A DNA stretch of 64,000 nucleotides, from contig NZ_JXRU01000026.1 in NCBI RefSeq assembly GCF_000967865.1, positions 49,248-113,247 on the forward strand, written 5' to 3'. The notes under the pieces were generated by a model, which did no database searches, was not told where the DNA came from, and saw only the letters and a list, made by a program, of their open reading frames with translations. The position numbers were made by a program, and so were the translations under genes. The stretch comes from Microbacterium sp. SA39. GTDB taxonomy: Bacteria > Actinomycetota > Actinomycetes > Actinomycetales > Microbacteriaceae. Shown piece after piece: positions 42,681 to 50,866 of this stretch; the stretch's first letter is position 1, and each line of letters begins with the position of its first letter.

Positions 42681-42764
42681 CTCATAGATAAACATAGACC
42701 TGGGTTGATCATCGATTCGTCTCGCGCGTCGACTCGGATCGAAGAGCCCTGCGACGTCCGAGAC

Positions 42765-43412
42765 TCACAGCTCCAGCAGCGCGACCGCGTCCTCGTCTGC
42801 ACCCGCTGCACGCAGGCGTCCGCGCATCGCCGCGGCGGCCAGAGCGTACGGACGCTCGTCGCGCATGAGCAGCGAGCGCGAGTTCGCCTGGTCGTCGAGG
42901 GCGATCAGCTCGAAGGCGAGCACCTCGATGTCGTCGACCTCGATCTCGCCGGCGTCGACCGCGTAGCGGATCTGCATGCCGACGTAGCTGTACCAGTCGG
43001 CCAGCCCCGCCCGCACGGCGTCGCTCACCGGTCCGGGCTTCGAGTCGACGTCGGCGGCGGTGGCCGCGAAGAAGCAGCCACCGGAGAAGACGCGGTCGCG
43101 CGAGTAGATCAGACCATTGCGCATCAGCGCCGCCAACCGGCGCACCCCCCGCGGCTCGCCCCTGGCCGGCTCGACGATCTGCGCCATGAAGATCTCGCGA
43201 GCCGCTGCGACCGTCGCGAGCTGCAGCCCTTCCTTGCTCTGGAAGAGGGTGGCGATACTGCTCTTGCTGTACCCCGACGCCTCGGACAGGCGCCCGATGG
43301 TCAGGCCGTCGAGCCCATCGACCGAGGCGAGGTCGGTCGCGCTCTGCAACACCACGCGGCGCGAGGCGTCGCCGCGGGCCCTTCGGCCGTCGAGAACTAC
43401 GGGATCCGACAT
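42765..43412 (-). CDS. TetR-family repressor
   Basis: The 215-residue protein has an N-terminal TetR helix-turn-helix (residues 20-65: VVLQSATDLASVDGLDGLTIGRLSEASGYSKSSIATLFQSKEGLQLA). An all-helical ligand domain contains the GGCFFAATAADVDSKPGPV segment seen in the LmrA/YxaF-type group. A TATACT box 6 nt before the ATG suggests a leaderless transcript. It faces the hydrolase gene across two palindromic sites and presumably represses both. Confidence 0.9.
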   Translation of the reverse strand: MSDPVVLDGRRARGDASRRVVLQSATDLASVDGLDGLTIGRLSEASGYSKSSIATLFQSKEGLQLATVAAAREIFMAQIVEPARGEPRGVRRLAALMRNGLIYSRDRVFSGGCFFAATAADVDSKPGPVSDAVRAGLADWYSYVGMQIRYAVDAGEIEVDDIEVLAFELIALDDQANSRSLLMRDERPYALAAAAMRGRLRAAGADEDAVALLEL

Positions 43413-43424
43413 CCCCCTAGTATA

Positions 43425-43463
43425 CGAACGATCGTTCGCCTACTACACGTATGATCGTTCGTA
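43425..43463. promoter_or_regulatory. paired TetR operators
   Basis: A perfect 14-bp palindrome CGAACGATCGTTCG (43425-43438) abuts the TetR gene -10 box. A related imperfect copy (ATGATCGTTCGTA, 43451-43463) lies on the hydrolase side, one to three turns away. Two TetR dimers could shut both divergent promoters. Confidence 0.75.
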
Positions 43464-43484
43464 TTGTTCGGCGAAGGAGAATCC

Positions 43485-44426
43485 ATGTCATCCCTGCCCG
43501 CCCTCATCGCCCGCAGCATCCGCGCCACGACCGTCGTCTCACCCGCCGTCGCGGGCAACCTCGCCTATCGCGCGTTCTTCTCCACCGGACCTCGGATGCC
43601 GGTCAGGGATCGGGATGACGCCACTCACGACGACGCCCGGCACCGCGACCTCACGGTTCGCGGCATGAAGGTGACCGGCTACGAATGGGGTACTGGTCCG
43701 CGGACCGTGCTGCTGCTGCACGGCTGGCGCGGCCGCGCCTCGCAGTTCGCGCCGCTGGTGCGGGAGCTCGTGTTCGAGGGTTTCCGCGTGGTCTCGTTCG
43801 ACGCCCCCGCACACGGAGCATCGAAGGGCCGCCGCACCGACATCCGCGACTGGGTCTCGCTCGCGGAGCAGCTGCAGGCGATCCACGGTCCGTTCGCCGC
43901 GATCATCGGGCACTCCTTCGGCGCCCTCGCCGCGCTGACGGTCGCTCGGACGACCGTGCCCACTCCGGCCGTGGTCACGATCGCGGGTGCCGCCGCACCT
44001 GCTGCGTTCCTCGACCAGTTCGCCCGCGACTTCCGGCTCGACGGCGCGACCACCGAGCACCTGCGTGCGCGATTCCGTCGGCGCCTCCGCTCGGATGACG
44101 CACCCGTGGAAGAGAGGTACGACGCGGCACAGCATCCGCTCCCCGCCGAGACGGCGCTGCTCGTCGTGCACGATCGCGGCGATCGGCGGATGCCGGATGC
44201 CGACTCGCTGCGCCTGCACGCCGCGCACGGCGACCGCTCGCGGCTGCTGCGCACGGAGGGCTTCGGTCACACGCGCGTGCTGACCGCGGATGCCACGCTC
44301 GACGCGGTGGTCGCGCTGGTGACAGGCGGGCTCGCGGCGGTCGACGCGCTCGGCACGACCAGTCGGGACTCGGCGCCCACGCCGTCACCCACCCCGACGA
44401 AGAACGACGTCAGAACAGCGGCGTGA
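43485..44426 (+). CDS. alpha/beta hydrolase
   Basis: The 313-residue protein has the oxyanion segment LLLHGWRGRASQF (near 75-87), nucleophile elbow IGHSFGALAAL (Ser near 146), acid Asp in LLVVHDRGDRRMPDADS and a final His in GFGHTRVL. ATG 43485 follows AAGGAG by 5 nt. Residues 1-30 are mildly hydrophobic and not a clear signal peptide. Control by the divergent TetR suggests a xenobiotic or ester substrate. It overlaps the convergent gene by 17 bp. Confidence 0.88.
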   Translation: MSSLPALIARSIRATTVVSPAVAGNLAYRAFFSTGPRMPVRDRDDATHDDARHRDLTVRGMKVTGYEWGTGPRTVLLLHGWRGRASQFAPLVRELVFEGFRVVSFDAPAHGASKGRRTDIRDWVSLAEQLQAIHGPFAAIIGHSFGALAALTVARTTVPTPAVVTIAGAAAPAAFLDQFARDFRLDGATTEHLRARFRRRLRSDDAPVEERYDAAQHPLPAETALLVVHDRGDRRMPDADSLRLHAAHGDRSRLLRTEGFGHTRVLTADATLDAVVALVTGGLAAVDALGTTSRDSAPTPSPTPTKNDVRTAA

Positions 44427-44865
44427 GATCGTTCGGCGCCGACGCGGCGCCGAACGTGAAGAACGGGAAGCTCCCGGTGCTCAGCAGGTAGATGCCCACA
44501 GCGACCGCGCCGAGAAGCAGCAACAGCAGGAACGCGAAGATCGCGACCGTCAGTCCGCGATAGCCGCCGGATGTCGGGACCTCGGGCGCCACGGAGGGCT
44601 TCGCCCAGTCGTCGGCGACCGCGGCCGGCTGGTCGCCCTGCAGGATCGCCGGTCGCGGGCGCTCGGAGGAGCGCAGCCGTGCCTCGGGCGGAGGCGGCGG
44701 GATCACGGGATCCGGCACAGAGCCCTCTGACGGCGGAGGGGTGAGAAGACCGTCCGGGATCGGGATCTCGGGCGGAGGCGGCGGGATGACGGTATCCGCG
44801 GGCGCGATCGCGGGCTCTTCAGGGGAGAGAGACTGGTCCGGAGTCGTGCCGCTGCCGTCACTCAT
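44410..44865 (-). CDS. hypothetical Pro-rich single-pass membrane protein
   Basis: The 151-residue protein has an acidic, proline-rich N-terminal region (two IPPPPPE blocks near residues 27-34 and 55-62) and one TM segment at about 106-130 (LTVAIFAFLLLLLLGAVAVGIYLL). The N-terminus is predicted cytoplasmic. It starts 1 bp after the dcd stop codon and is probably cotranscribed with it. I do not recognise the family. Confidence 0.75.
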   Translation of the reverse strand: MSDGSGTTPDQSLSPEEPAIAPADTVIPPPPPEIPIPDGLLTPPPSEGSVPDPVIPPPPPEARLRSSERPRPAILQGDQPAAVADDWAKPSVAPEVPTSGGYRGLTVAIFAFLLLLLLGAVAVGIYLLSTGSFPFFTFGAASAPNDLTPLF

Positions 44866-44866
44866 G

Positions 44867-45472
44867 TCAGCCCCCTACTGCTCCGATGTCGGTCACGCCG
44901 ACATCCGTCTTGTGGAAATTCTGGAACGAGCGGGATGCCGTCGGCCCGCGCTGCCCCTGATACCTGTTGCCGTAGGGGCCGGAGCCGTAGGGGTTCTCGG
45001 CGGGCGAGGTGAGGCGGAAGAAGCACAGCTGCCCGATCTTCATCCCGGGCCACAGCTTGATCGGCAGTGTCGCCACGTTCGCGAGCTCGAGGGTCACGTG
45101 CCCGGTGAATCCCGGATCGATGAACCCGGCGGTGGAGTGCGTGATGAGTCCGAGGCGGCCGAGCGAGGACTTGCCCTCGAGGCGGGCGGCGACGTCGTCG
45201 GGGAGGGTGACCTGCTCATACGTCGCGCCGAGCGCGAACTCGCCCGGGTGCAGGATGAAGGGCTCCTCCGGATCGACCTCGATGAGACGGGTCAGCTCCG
45301 GCTGATCCTCCGACGGATCGATGAACGGATACTTGTGGTTGTCGAACAGACGGAAGTACCGATCGAGGCGCACGTCGATGCTCGACGGCTGGATCATCTC
45401 CGGCTCGTGCGGATCGAGACCGACGCGGCCCGATGCGAGTTCTGCCCTGATGTCGCGATCACTGAGAAGCAC
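44867..45472 (-). CDS. dcd: dCTP deaminase
   Basis: The 201-residue trimeric enzyme starts [12 protein letters not shown]. It has [14 protein letters not shown] near residue 30, the active-site [25 protein letters not shown] (Glu in RLEGKSS and the following loop) and the QLCFFRL strand. It matches actinobacterial Dcd, some of which are bifunctional (dCTP to dUMP). The GTG start is only 6 nt after a TAGGCT box, so it is probably leaderless. Confidence 0.95.
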   Translation of the reverse strand: MLLSDRDIRAELASGRVGLDPHEPEMIQPSSIDVRLDRYFRLFDNHKYPFIDPSEDQPELTRLIEVDPEEPFILHPGEFALGATYEQVTLPDDVAARLEGKSSLGRLGLITHSTAGFIDPGFTGHVTLELANVATLPIKLWPGMKIGQLCFFRLTSPAENPYGSGPYGNRYQGQRGPTASRSFQNFHKTDVGVTDIGAVGG

Positions 45473-45478
45473 GGGTTC

Positions 45479-45484
45479 AGCCTA
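45479..45484 (-). promoter_or_regulatory. TAGGCT -10 box of dcd, leaderless start
   Basis: Read on the minus strand TAGGCT ends 6 nt before the GTG at 45472. No ribosome site fits between them. Confidence 0.55.
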
Positions 45485-45517
45485 GTGCGGGCCGGCGGGC
45501 GCATGTCGGAGGGTGCT

Positions 45518-45546
45518 TTGGCCTCAGGGCGGCGGGCGGGTAGGCT
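45518..45546 (+). promoter_or_regulatory. tRNA-Gly promoter
   Basis: TTGGCC (45518-45523) and TAGGCT (45541-45546) are 17 bp apart and 28 bp before the tRNA 5' end. Confidence 0.6.
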
Positions 45547-45574
45547 TGCGTTCACCTGCTCTGCGAGCGGGTGC

Positions 45575-45648
45575 GGGGCTGTAGTTCAATGGCAGAACTT
45601 CTGCTTCCCAAGCAGATAGCGCGGGTTCGATTCCCGTCAGCCCCTCCA
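45575..45648 (+). tRNA. tRNA-Gly (anticodon CCC)
   Basis: A 71-nt cloverleaf plus encoded CCA. The acceptor stem is GGGGCTG/CAGCCCC, the D stem GTTC/GAAC, the anticodon stem TCTGC/GCAGA with loop TTCCCAA, and the T arm has loop TTCGATT. The anticodon CCC reads GGG glycine codons. The discriminator base is T. Confidence 0.95.
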
Positions 45649-45672
45649 TCAGACGGATCGCGCAGAGACGCG

Positions 45673-45678
45673 TAGGCT
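45673..45678 (+). promoter_or_regulatory. TAGGCT -10 box of the SGNH lipoprotein gene
   Basis: TAGGCT lies 34 bp before the ATG at 45713, leaving a short leader. It falls between the tRNA and the lipoprotein gene. Confidence 0.45.
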
Positions 45679-45712
45679 CAATCCACACCGTACGCCGCAC
45701 CGAACAACAGCC

Positions 45713-46399
45713 ATGCGCCGACTCCGCTCCCTCGCCTCCGTGATCGCCCTCGCTCTGGGCCTCACAGCCTGCAGCGCGGCGCCCGCTCCCGACACATCCC
45801 CCTCTCCCGCCGGAGACGGTCCGGTCGTCGCGTTCTACGGCGACTCGTACACGCTCGGCACCGGCGCGAGCGACCCGGCGCTGCGGTGGTCGACGATCAT
45901 CAGCGAGGATCGCGGGTGGAGCGAGTTCAACCCGAGCGTGAACGGACTCGGCTTCGTAAATCAGCGCCCGAGCTTCGGCGAGGACGATCTGCCCGCGCTC
46001 GTCATCGAATCGCAGCCCGACATCGTGTTCATCACCATGGGGCTGAACGACAACTTCAGCTACGCCCAGCGCGCCGACCTCATCCGAGAGACGATCAGAG
46101 CCGACCTCACCCGCATCAACGACGCGCTGCCCGACTCCCGCATCATCGTGGTCGAGCCGTTCTGGTACACCGAGAAGCGCCCGGAATCCGTCGAGCAGAT
46201 CATCTCGTGGGCCGAAGAGGCGGCCGGAGAGATCGGCGCCGATTGGATTCCCGGCGCGAGCCGCTGGCTCGACGGCCACTACGTCGGATCGACCGACAGC
46301 TGGATGGCGGCTGACGGCCTGCATCCGTCCGACATCGGGTACGCGCAGATGGCGGAGCGGATGGATGCTGCGCTGGCGCAGCTGGATCCCCCGCTCTGA
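45713..46399 (+). CDS. SGNH/GDSL-type esterase lipoprotein
   Basis: The 228-residue lipoprotein has a lipobox LTAC (Cys near 20) and a Pro/Ser linker. Block I is AFYGDSYTLG (catalytic Ser near residue 46), block III MGLND (oxyanion Asn) and block V DGLHPSDIGY (Asp and His). Such secreted esterases deacetylate or hydrolyse polysaccharide or lipid esters at the cell surface. The substrate is unknown. Confidence 0.88.
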   Translation: MRRLRSLASVIALALGLTACSAAPAPDTSPSPAGDGPVVAFYGDSYTLGTGASDPALRWSTIISEDRGWSEFNPSVNGLGFVNQRPSFGEDDLPALVIESQPDIVFITMGLNDNFSYAQRADLIRETIRADLTRINDALPDSRIIVVEPFWYTEKRPESVEQIISWAEEAAGEIGADWIPGASRWLDGHYVGSTDSWMAADGLHPSDIGYAQMAERMDAALAQLDPPL

Positions 46400-46414
46400 T
46401 CAGCCGGACGGACC

Positions 46415-47581
46415 TCAGCGCCTCGCCAGCGCCTCCGCCATGCGGTCGACGGTCTGCTCGATGATCGGCCGCGGGGTCGCGAAGACGAAGCGCATGAAGC
46501 CGACGCCCGCCAGCCCGGTCGCCGATCCGTCGGTCAGGGCGACTCCGGCCTTCTCGCGGAAGAACTCGGCCGGCTGAGCGCCGAGATCGAGGGCTCTCGC
46601 GTCGAGCCAGCCGATGTAGGTGCCTTCGGGTTCGCGGTAGGAGATCTCGGGGATGCGGGCCGCGAGCGCTTCGCCGAGGAACCGCCGGTTGCCGTCGAGA
46701 TACTCCTTGACCTCGGCGAGCCAGGCGCGGTCGTCGCGGTAGGCCGCGGTGTTCGCGATGACGCCGAGGTTGCTCGCGCCGTGCGACGCCATCATCCCGA
46801 TCGGCTCCCAGATCGCCCGATCGGCGTCGTTGGTCAGGATGATCTGCGCGGTCTTGAGCCCCGGCAGGTTCCACGCCTTCGAGGCGGAGGTCGCGGTGAC
46901 GGTGTGCGCGGCCGCGGCATCCGAGATCGAGGCGTACGGCACGTGCGCAGCCGGAGCGTAGACGAGCGGCGCGTGAATCTCGTCGGAGAACACCCGTCCG
47001 CCGTGACGCTCGACGACGTCGCTCACCGCGAGCAGCTCCTCGCGCGTGAAGACGCGCCCGACCGGGTTGTAGGGGTTGCAGAGGATCAGCAGGCTCGCAC
47101 CGGCGCGGAAAGCGGCGTCGATGCCGTCGAGATCCACCGCATAGCGGCCGTCGGTCACCGTCATCGGCACCTGGATCACCTCGCGCCCCGCCGCCGGCGG
47201 TACCGACAGGAACGGCATGTACGCGGGCGTCGGAACGATCACCGGAGCGTCCGGAAGCGAGAAGTGCTCCATCGCGAGCTCGAGACCCTGGATCACGTCA
47301 GCGATCGGGTGGACGTCGGATGCCGGCACCTCCCACCCGTAGACATCCCGCAGCCACTCGGCCGTGGCCGCGGACATCTCATCCGACAGCGACGTCGGCA
47401 GGTACCCGAACAGACCCTGATCGACCGCGGAGTGCAGCGCCCGCGAGATGCCGGGCGCGACGCCGAAGTCCATCTCGGCGACGAACGCGCCGACCGCGTC
47501 GGGGAACATCGACCACTTCATCCCGCCGATGCGACGGAGGTGCTCGACCTCGATGGCGTCGAAGGGTGAGGCGAGAGACAT
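46415..47581 (-). CDS. PLP-dependent C-S lyase / aminotransferase, PatB/MalY-like
   Basis: The 388-residue fold type I enzyme has WSMFPDAVGAFVAEMDFGVAPG at the N-terminus, LLILCNPYNPVGRVFTREEL and SDEIHAPLVY near residues 170-215, and the PLP lysine in TVTATSASKAWNLPGLKTAQII near 240. PatB/MalY relatives cleave cystathionine or other cysteine S-conjugates. ATG 47581 follows AGGAG. It has no operon partner. A link with the sulfur cluster 30 kb away is only possible. Confidence 0.9.
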   Translation of the reverse strand: MSLASPFDAIEVEHLRRIGGMKWSMFPDAVGAFVAEMDFGVAPGISRALHSAVDQGLFGYLPTSLSDEMSAATAEWLRDVYGWEVPASDVHPIADVIQGLELAMEHFSLPDAPVIVPTPAYMPFLSVPPAAGREVIQVPMTVTDGRYAVDLDGIDAAFRAGASLLILCNPYNPVGRVFTREELLAVSDVVERHGGRVFSDEIHAPLVYAPAAHVPYASISDAAAAHTVTATSASKAWNLPGLKTAQIILTNDADRAIWEPIGMMASHGASNLGVIANTAAYRDDRAWLAEVKEYLDGNRRFLGEALAARIPEISYREPEGTYIGWLDARALDLGAQPAEFFREKAGVALTDGSATGLAGVGFMRFVFATPRPIIEQTVDRMAEALARR

Positions 47582-47660
47582 GCGTGCTCCTGTCGGTCCG
47601 GGCGCTGGAATGCGCCTCTCCATCTTCGCCCGGTTCTCAGGCTCTCGGCCCGCCCGCGCC

Positions 47661-47984
47661 TCAGGCGAGGTGGAAATACTCCTCCAGTTCCTCGAGGGCT
47701 CCATCCGGACGTCCGCTTTCGAAGTAGCCCGCCATTGACGCCTGCCACCGCGCATTCACTTCACGACGAGCGATAGCCGACTGTGCACGCTCGAAGTCTT
47801 CCGTCTCGAGGTACCCCACCACCAATCCGTCTCCGCGACGGAGGAAGAGTGAGTAGTTCGTCCACCCCGCGTCGGAAAGCGCTTCGAGCATCTCCGGCCA
47901 CACATCCGCGTGATCCCGAAGGTAGTCGTCAAGCCGATCCGCTCGAAGGCGAAGCGTGAAGCACACCCGTTGCACCGCGGTCAT
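47661..47984 (-). CDS. rhaM: L-rhamnose mutarotase-like protein
   Basis: The 107-residue small protein has QRVCFTLRLRADRLDDYLRDHADVWPEMLEAL, YSLFLRRGDGLVVGYLETEDF and the C-terminal EEYFHL, which match RhaM (DUF718). The catalytic His of DHADVWPEM is present. It interconverts anomers of L-rhamnose or L-fucose-like 6-deoxyhexoses. The ATG overlaps the MFS stop by 4 nt, tying it to sugar import. Confidence 0.9.
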   Translation of the reverse strand: MTAVQRVCFTLRLRADRLDDYLRDHADVWPEMLEALSDAGWTNYSLFLRRGDGLVVGYLETEDFERAQSAIARREVNARWQASMAGYFESGRPDGALEELEEYFHLA

Positions 47985-49291
47985 CGGGTCGCCGTCCCGG
48001 TCGGCGCGGACACCCGCATCCCGTACCGTTCCTCCTCGATCTCCTGCAGGCTCTTGCCCTGTGTGCGGGGCGCCCAGATCGCACCGACCAGGAGCGCGAC
48101 GGTCAGGAAGGCGACCATGATCAGACCGACGTTGGGCACGCCGACAGCCGTGAGCAGCACGGGGAAGAAGTAGCTGAGGAACCCGATGGCGAGTCGAGCG
48201 GCGAAGAACAGCAGACCCTGCGCACTGGCGCGGTACGGAGTTGCGAAGAGTTCGCTGGCCCACAGCCCGTAGAAGGCCTGCGCGCCGATTCCGCAGGACA
48301 ACCCCCACGTCACGGCGAAGGTGACGAGGGTGCCGGTGCCCGGCTCGCCGAACACGAGGACGATCCATCCGAGGATGCCAAGGGCCGCGCCGATGATGTA
48401 CAGGAGGCGGCGCGACATACGATCCGCCAGCAGCATGAACCCGAAGTAGGTGGCGATCACCGTGCAGCCCCACACGAGCACCTGCAGAAGGCTCTGCTCG
48501 ACGACGCTCTCGACACCGGCGGCGGCGTAGACACGCGGCATGAAGATACCCGCCTGCCCCGCGACGACGCCCCAGAATCCGTAGATCCCGAAGAGGAAGA
48601 GCAACGCCTTGAGGTTGACCCGCTTGGACAGCAGCGCCCCGAATCCGCGACCCGTGCGGGAGGGAGCGGCATCTCGGCGTCCTTGACTGGCCTTCTCGTC
48701 CTTCCAGAGCTGGGATTCGGGCAGGCCCTGCCGGACCCACCACACGATCGCGGCGACGATGAACAGGTGGATGAAGATCATCCGACTGCCGAAGAGTTCG
48801 AGCGGAGCGAGGAGTGCCGCGAGAGCGAAGCCGACGAGCGGACCGAACGACCAGGCGAGCTGCGCGGTGCCGACGTGCTTGGCGCGGTCCTTGGTCGGAG
48901 CCTGCTCCGCGATGTAGGTCCAGGATGCCGGGACCCCGGCACCGACGGCGATGCCGGTGAGGATGAAGCCCAGGAAGAGCATCGGCACGTTGACGGCGAA
49001 CGCCGCGAGCAGGATGCCGACCATGAAGACCACGAGGTCGTAGGTGTAGATGAACTTGCGCCCCAGCTTGTCGCTGAGTGGCCCTCCGAGCATCGCACCG
49101 ATCGCGGCGCCGAAGGCGTTGGCGCTGAACGCTGCCAGCAGGCCGGCGGTGAGGTCGCCGAACCCGAGTTCTGCCTGCCAGAACCCGAGGCTGGTCGCGA
49201 TCGCGATGATGGATCCGGCCTCGATGTAGTTGGACATCGCTACGGCGATGGTCGCTCGCCATCCGGTCGTGGACTTGCTCCCGAGTTTCAC
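47981..49291 (-). CDS. MFS sugar transporter
   Basis: The 436-residue 12-TM protein has ATIAVAMSNYIEAGSIIAIA at TM1, GGPLSDKLGRKFIYTYDL in the loop 2-3 and PYRASAQGLLFFAARLAIGF in the second half. This is the SP/MFS group that includes inositol- and sugar-type symporters. GTG 49291 follows AAGGAG by 6 nt. It works beside an ABC importer for presumably related sugars, so the locus has two uptake routes. Confidence 0.87.
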   Translation of the reverse strand: MKLGSKSTTGWRATIAVAMSNYIEAGSIIAIATSLGFWQAELGFGDLTAGLLAAFSANAFGAAIGAMLGGPLSDKLGRKFIYTYDLVVFMVGILLAAFAVNVPMLFLGFILTGIAVGAGVPASWTYIAEQAPTKDRAKHVGTAQLAWSFGPLVGFALAALLAPLELFGSRMIFIHLFIVAAIVWWVRQGLPESQLWKDEKASQGRRDAAPSRTGRGFGALLSKRVNLKALLFLFGIYGFWGVVAGQAGIFMPRVYAAAGVESVVEQSLLQVLVWGCTVIATYFGFMLLADRMSRRLLYIIGAALGILGWIVLVFGEPGTGTLVTFAVTWGLSCGIGAQAFYGLWASELFATPYRASAQGLLFFAARLAIGFLSYFFPVLLTAVGVPNVGLIMVAFLTVALLVGAIWAPRTQGKSLQEIEEERYGMRVSAPTGTATR

Positions 49292-49361
49292 TGCTGTCTC
49301 CTTCGATGATGATCGGCGCCCTGTTGTGGGCGCCTGTTTTTTTCGTGGTCGAGGTCCCGTC

Positions 49362-50819
49362 TCAGCGGACGGAGACCTCGCGGAACTCGATGCCGAGAAG
49401 ATTCGCGGCCGCCTTGAAGTCCTGCGCGCGATGACCGGTCGACAGGGCCCAGTGGTGATCGACACCGCTCGCGCTCCATTCGTCGACCCACTCGCCGGGA
49501 TGGCAGCCGAAATCGACCCGCGAAGTGGTGTTCCCGATCTTGAGGAGCGGGCCCGGGACCACTTCGCCCTCCGAGGCGACGAAGACGTACCGGCCGTCAC
49601 GCTCCTGCCCGATCCCGAAGGTCGTGACCGGGCCGGCCTTCACGTCGAACTCGACGCTCACTCCCCACCCGCGCTTGCCGTGGTAGACGCCGAGCCCGCG
49701 GAGCAGGGGATCGCGCTGACTGATGGCGAGGTGCGCAGGGCCGTCGTGACCCATCTCGACCACGCCGTCAAAGAAGTTCAGCGCCTGGATCTCGGTGAAC
49801 GATCCGCCAGCGCCGATGGTGTCGGCGACGAGCATCGCGATGCTGTTCCGAAGCTCGTACTCGCCCGCCATGGGGATGCCCCGCGCCGTGAGCAGCGATG
49901 CGCCGAGGATCATCCCCGCGCCCAGGCGCTCGTGCTGCTCTCCGTTGAGCCCGCGGTGGTAGTACGCCATCGAGTCCAGAGCGAAATCGTCGACCAGCCG
50001 ATCGAGTCCGACCGACACCTTCGCACCCCAGGCGAGGTCGTCCGCGTCGACCGTCTCCTCATCGAGGACGAAGACCTCTCTCGCTAGCGTGACGCGCTCC
50101 CTGACCTCCGCGTCGGTCACCTGCTCGACGCGCACCCGGAGGTCGTCGAACTCGACGACCTCGACGTGCGAGCCGAACTGAGTGGCCACCGAGGTCAGGT
50201 CCGTGGAGACGTCGAGCATCCCCGGGTAGAGGTGGCCCATCAGACCGTGACGCGCGTGCCGAAGGGTGGCGCGCACATCTGCCGCGGCGATCCACCGCTC
50301 GATCCGCGTCCAGGCATGCTCGTCCCGGAGGTATCCCGAGACAGAGCGGAACTCGATCCCTCCTCGGCGGAACACGTTCCCGACCTCGGGCACCGCGCAC
50401 TGCCCGCAATAGGCCAGCCATTGTCCGGTGTCGAAGGTCGCGTGGTCCATGGACTCCGTCGGCTGGAGATCGATGACCAGCACGGGGGCGCCGGAACGCT
50501 GAGCGATCGGCAGCACCATCGATGCGGTGAGATACGTGGTCAGGAAGACGACGATCAGGTCGGGGTCGGCGATCCGGAGCCGCTCCGCCGCGACGGCCGC
50601 CTCCTGCGGGTCCGAGATGAAGCCCACGTCGGTCACGTCGGCGTCGAGTTTCTGGAACCGTTCGGTGACGTACCGCGACGACTCCTGCAGCTGCGGCAGC
50701 AGATCGGGGAACTGCGGCCAGTACGCTCCGAGGCCCCCGGCGACGAGGCCGATCCTCGTCTTGCGGCGCCTGATGCGGGGAAGAAGTTCTGCGGTGCGGG
50801 CGCGCCGATCATCGCTCAT
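49362..50819 (-). CDS. L-fucose/L-arabinose isomerase-fold protein, paralogue 2
   Basis: The 485-residue protein has an N-terminal Rossmann-like domain (RIGLVAGGLGAYWPQFPDLL) and a C-terminal barrel. Candidate Mn2+ ligands of the L-arabinose isomerase type are Glu320 (GEYELR), Glu343 (FTEIQ), His358 (MGHDGPAH) and His455/456 (VDHHWAL). It would interconvert an aldose and a ketose. The family also contains actinobacterial proteins of unknown substrate. ATG 50819 has AGGAG upstream. It lies directly after a paralogue of similar length. Confidence 0.83.
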   Translation of the reverse strand: MSDDRRARTAELLPRIRRRKTRIGLVAGGLGAYWPQFPDLLPQLQESSRYVTERFQKLDADVTDVGFISDPQEAAVAAERLRIADPDLIVVFLTTYLTASMVLPIAQRSGAPVLVIDLQPTESMDHATFDTGQWLAYCGQCAVPEVGNVFRRGGIEFRSVSGYLRDEHAWTRIERWIAAADVRATLRHARHGLMGHLYPGMLDVSTDLTSVATQFGSHVEVVEFDDLRVRVEQVTDAEVRERVTLAREVFVLDEETVDADDLAWGAKVSVGLDRLVDDFALDSMAYYHRGLNGEQHERLGAGMILGASLLTARGIPMAGEYELRNSIAMLVADTIGAGGSFTEIQALNFFDGVVEMGHDGPAHLAISQRDPLLRGLGVYHGKRGWGVSVEFDVKAGPVTTFGIGQERDGRYVFVASEGEVVPGPLLKIGNTTSRVDFGCHPGEWVDEWSASGVDHHWALSTGHRAQDFKAAANLLGIEFREVSVR

Positions 50820-50866
50820 GGTGATCTCCTGATTCTTTCTGTCTCTGTGTCTGTGCGTCTGTTGGT

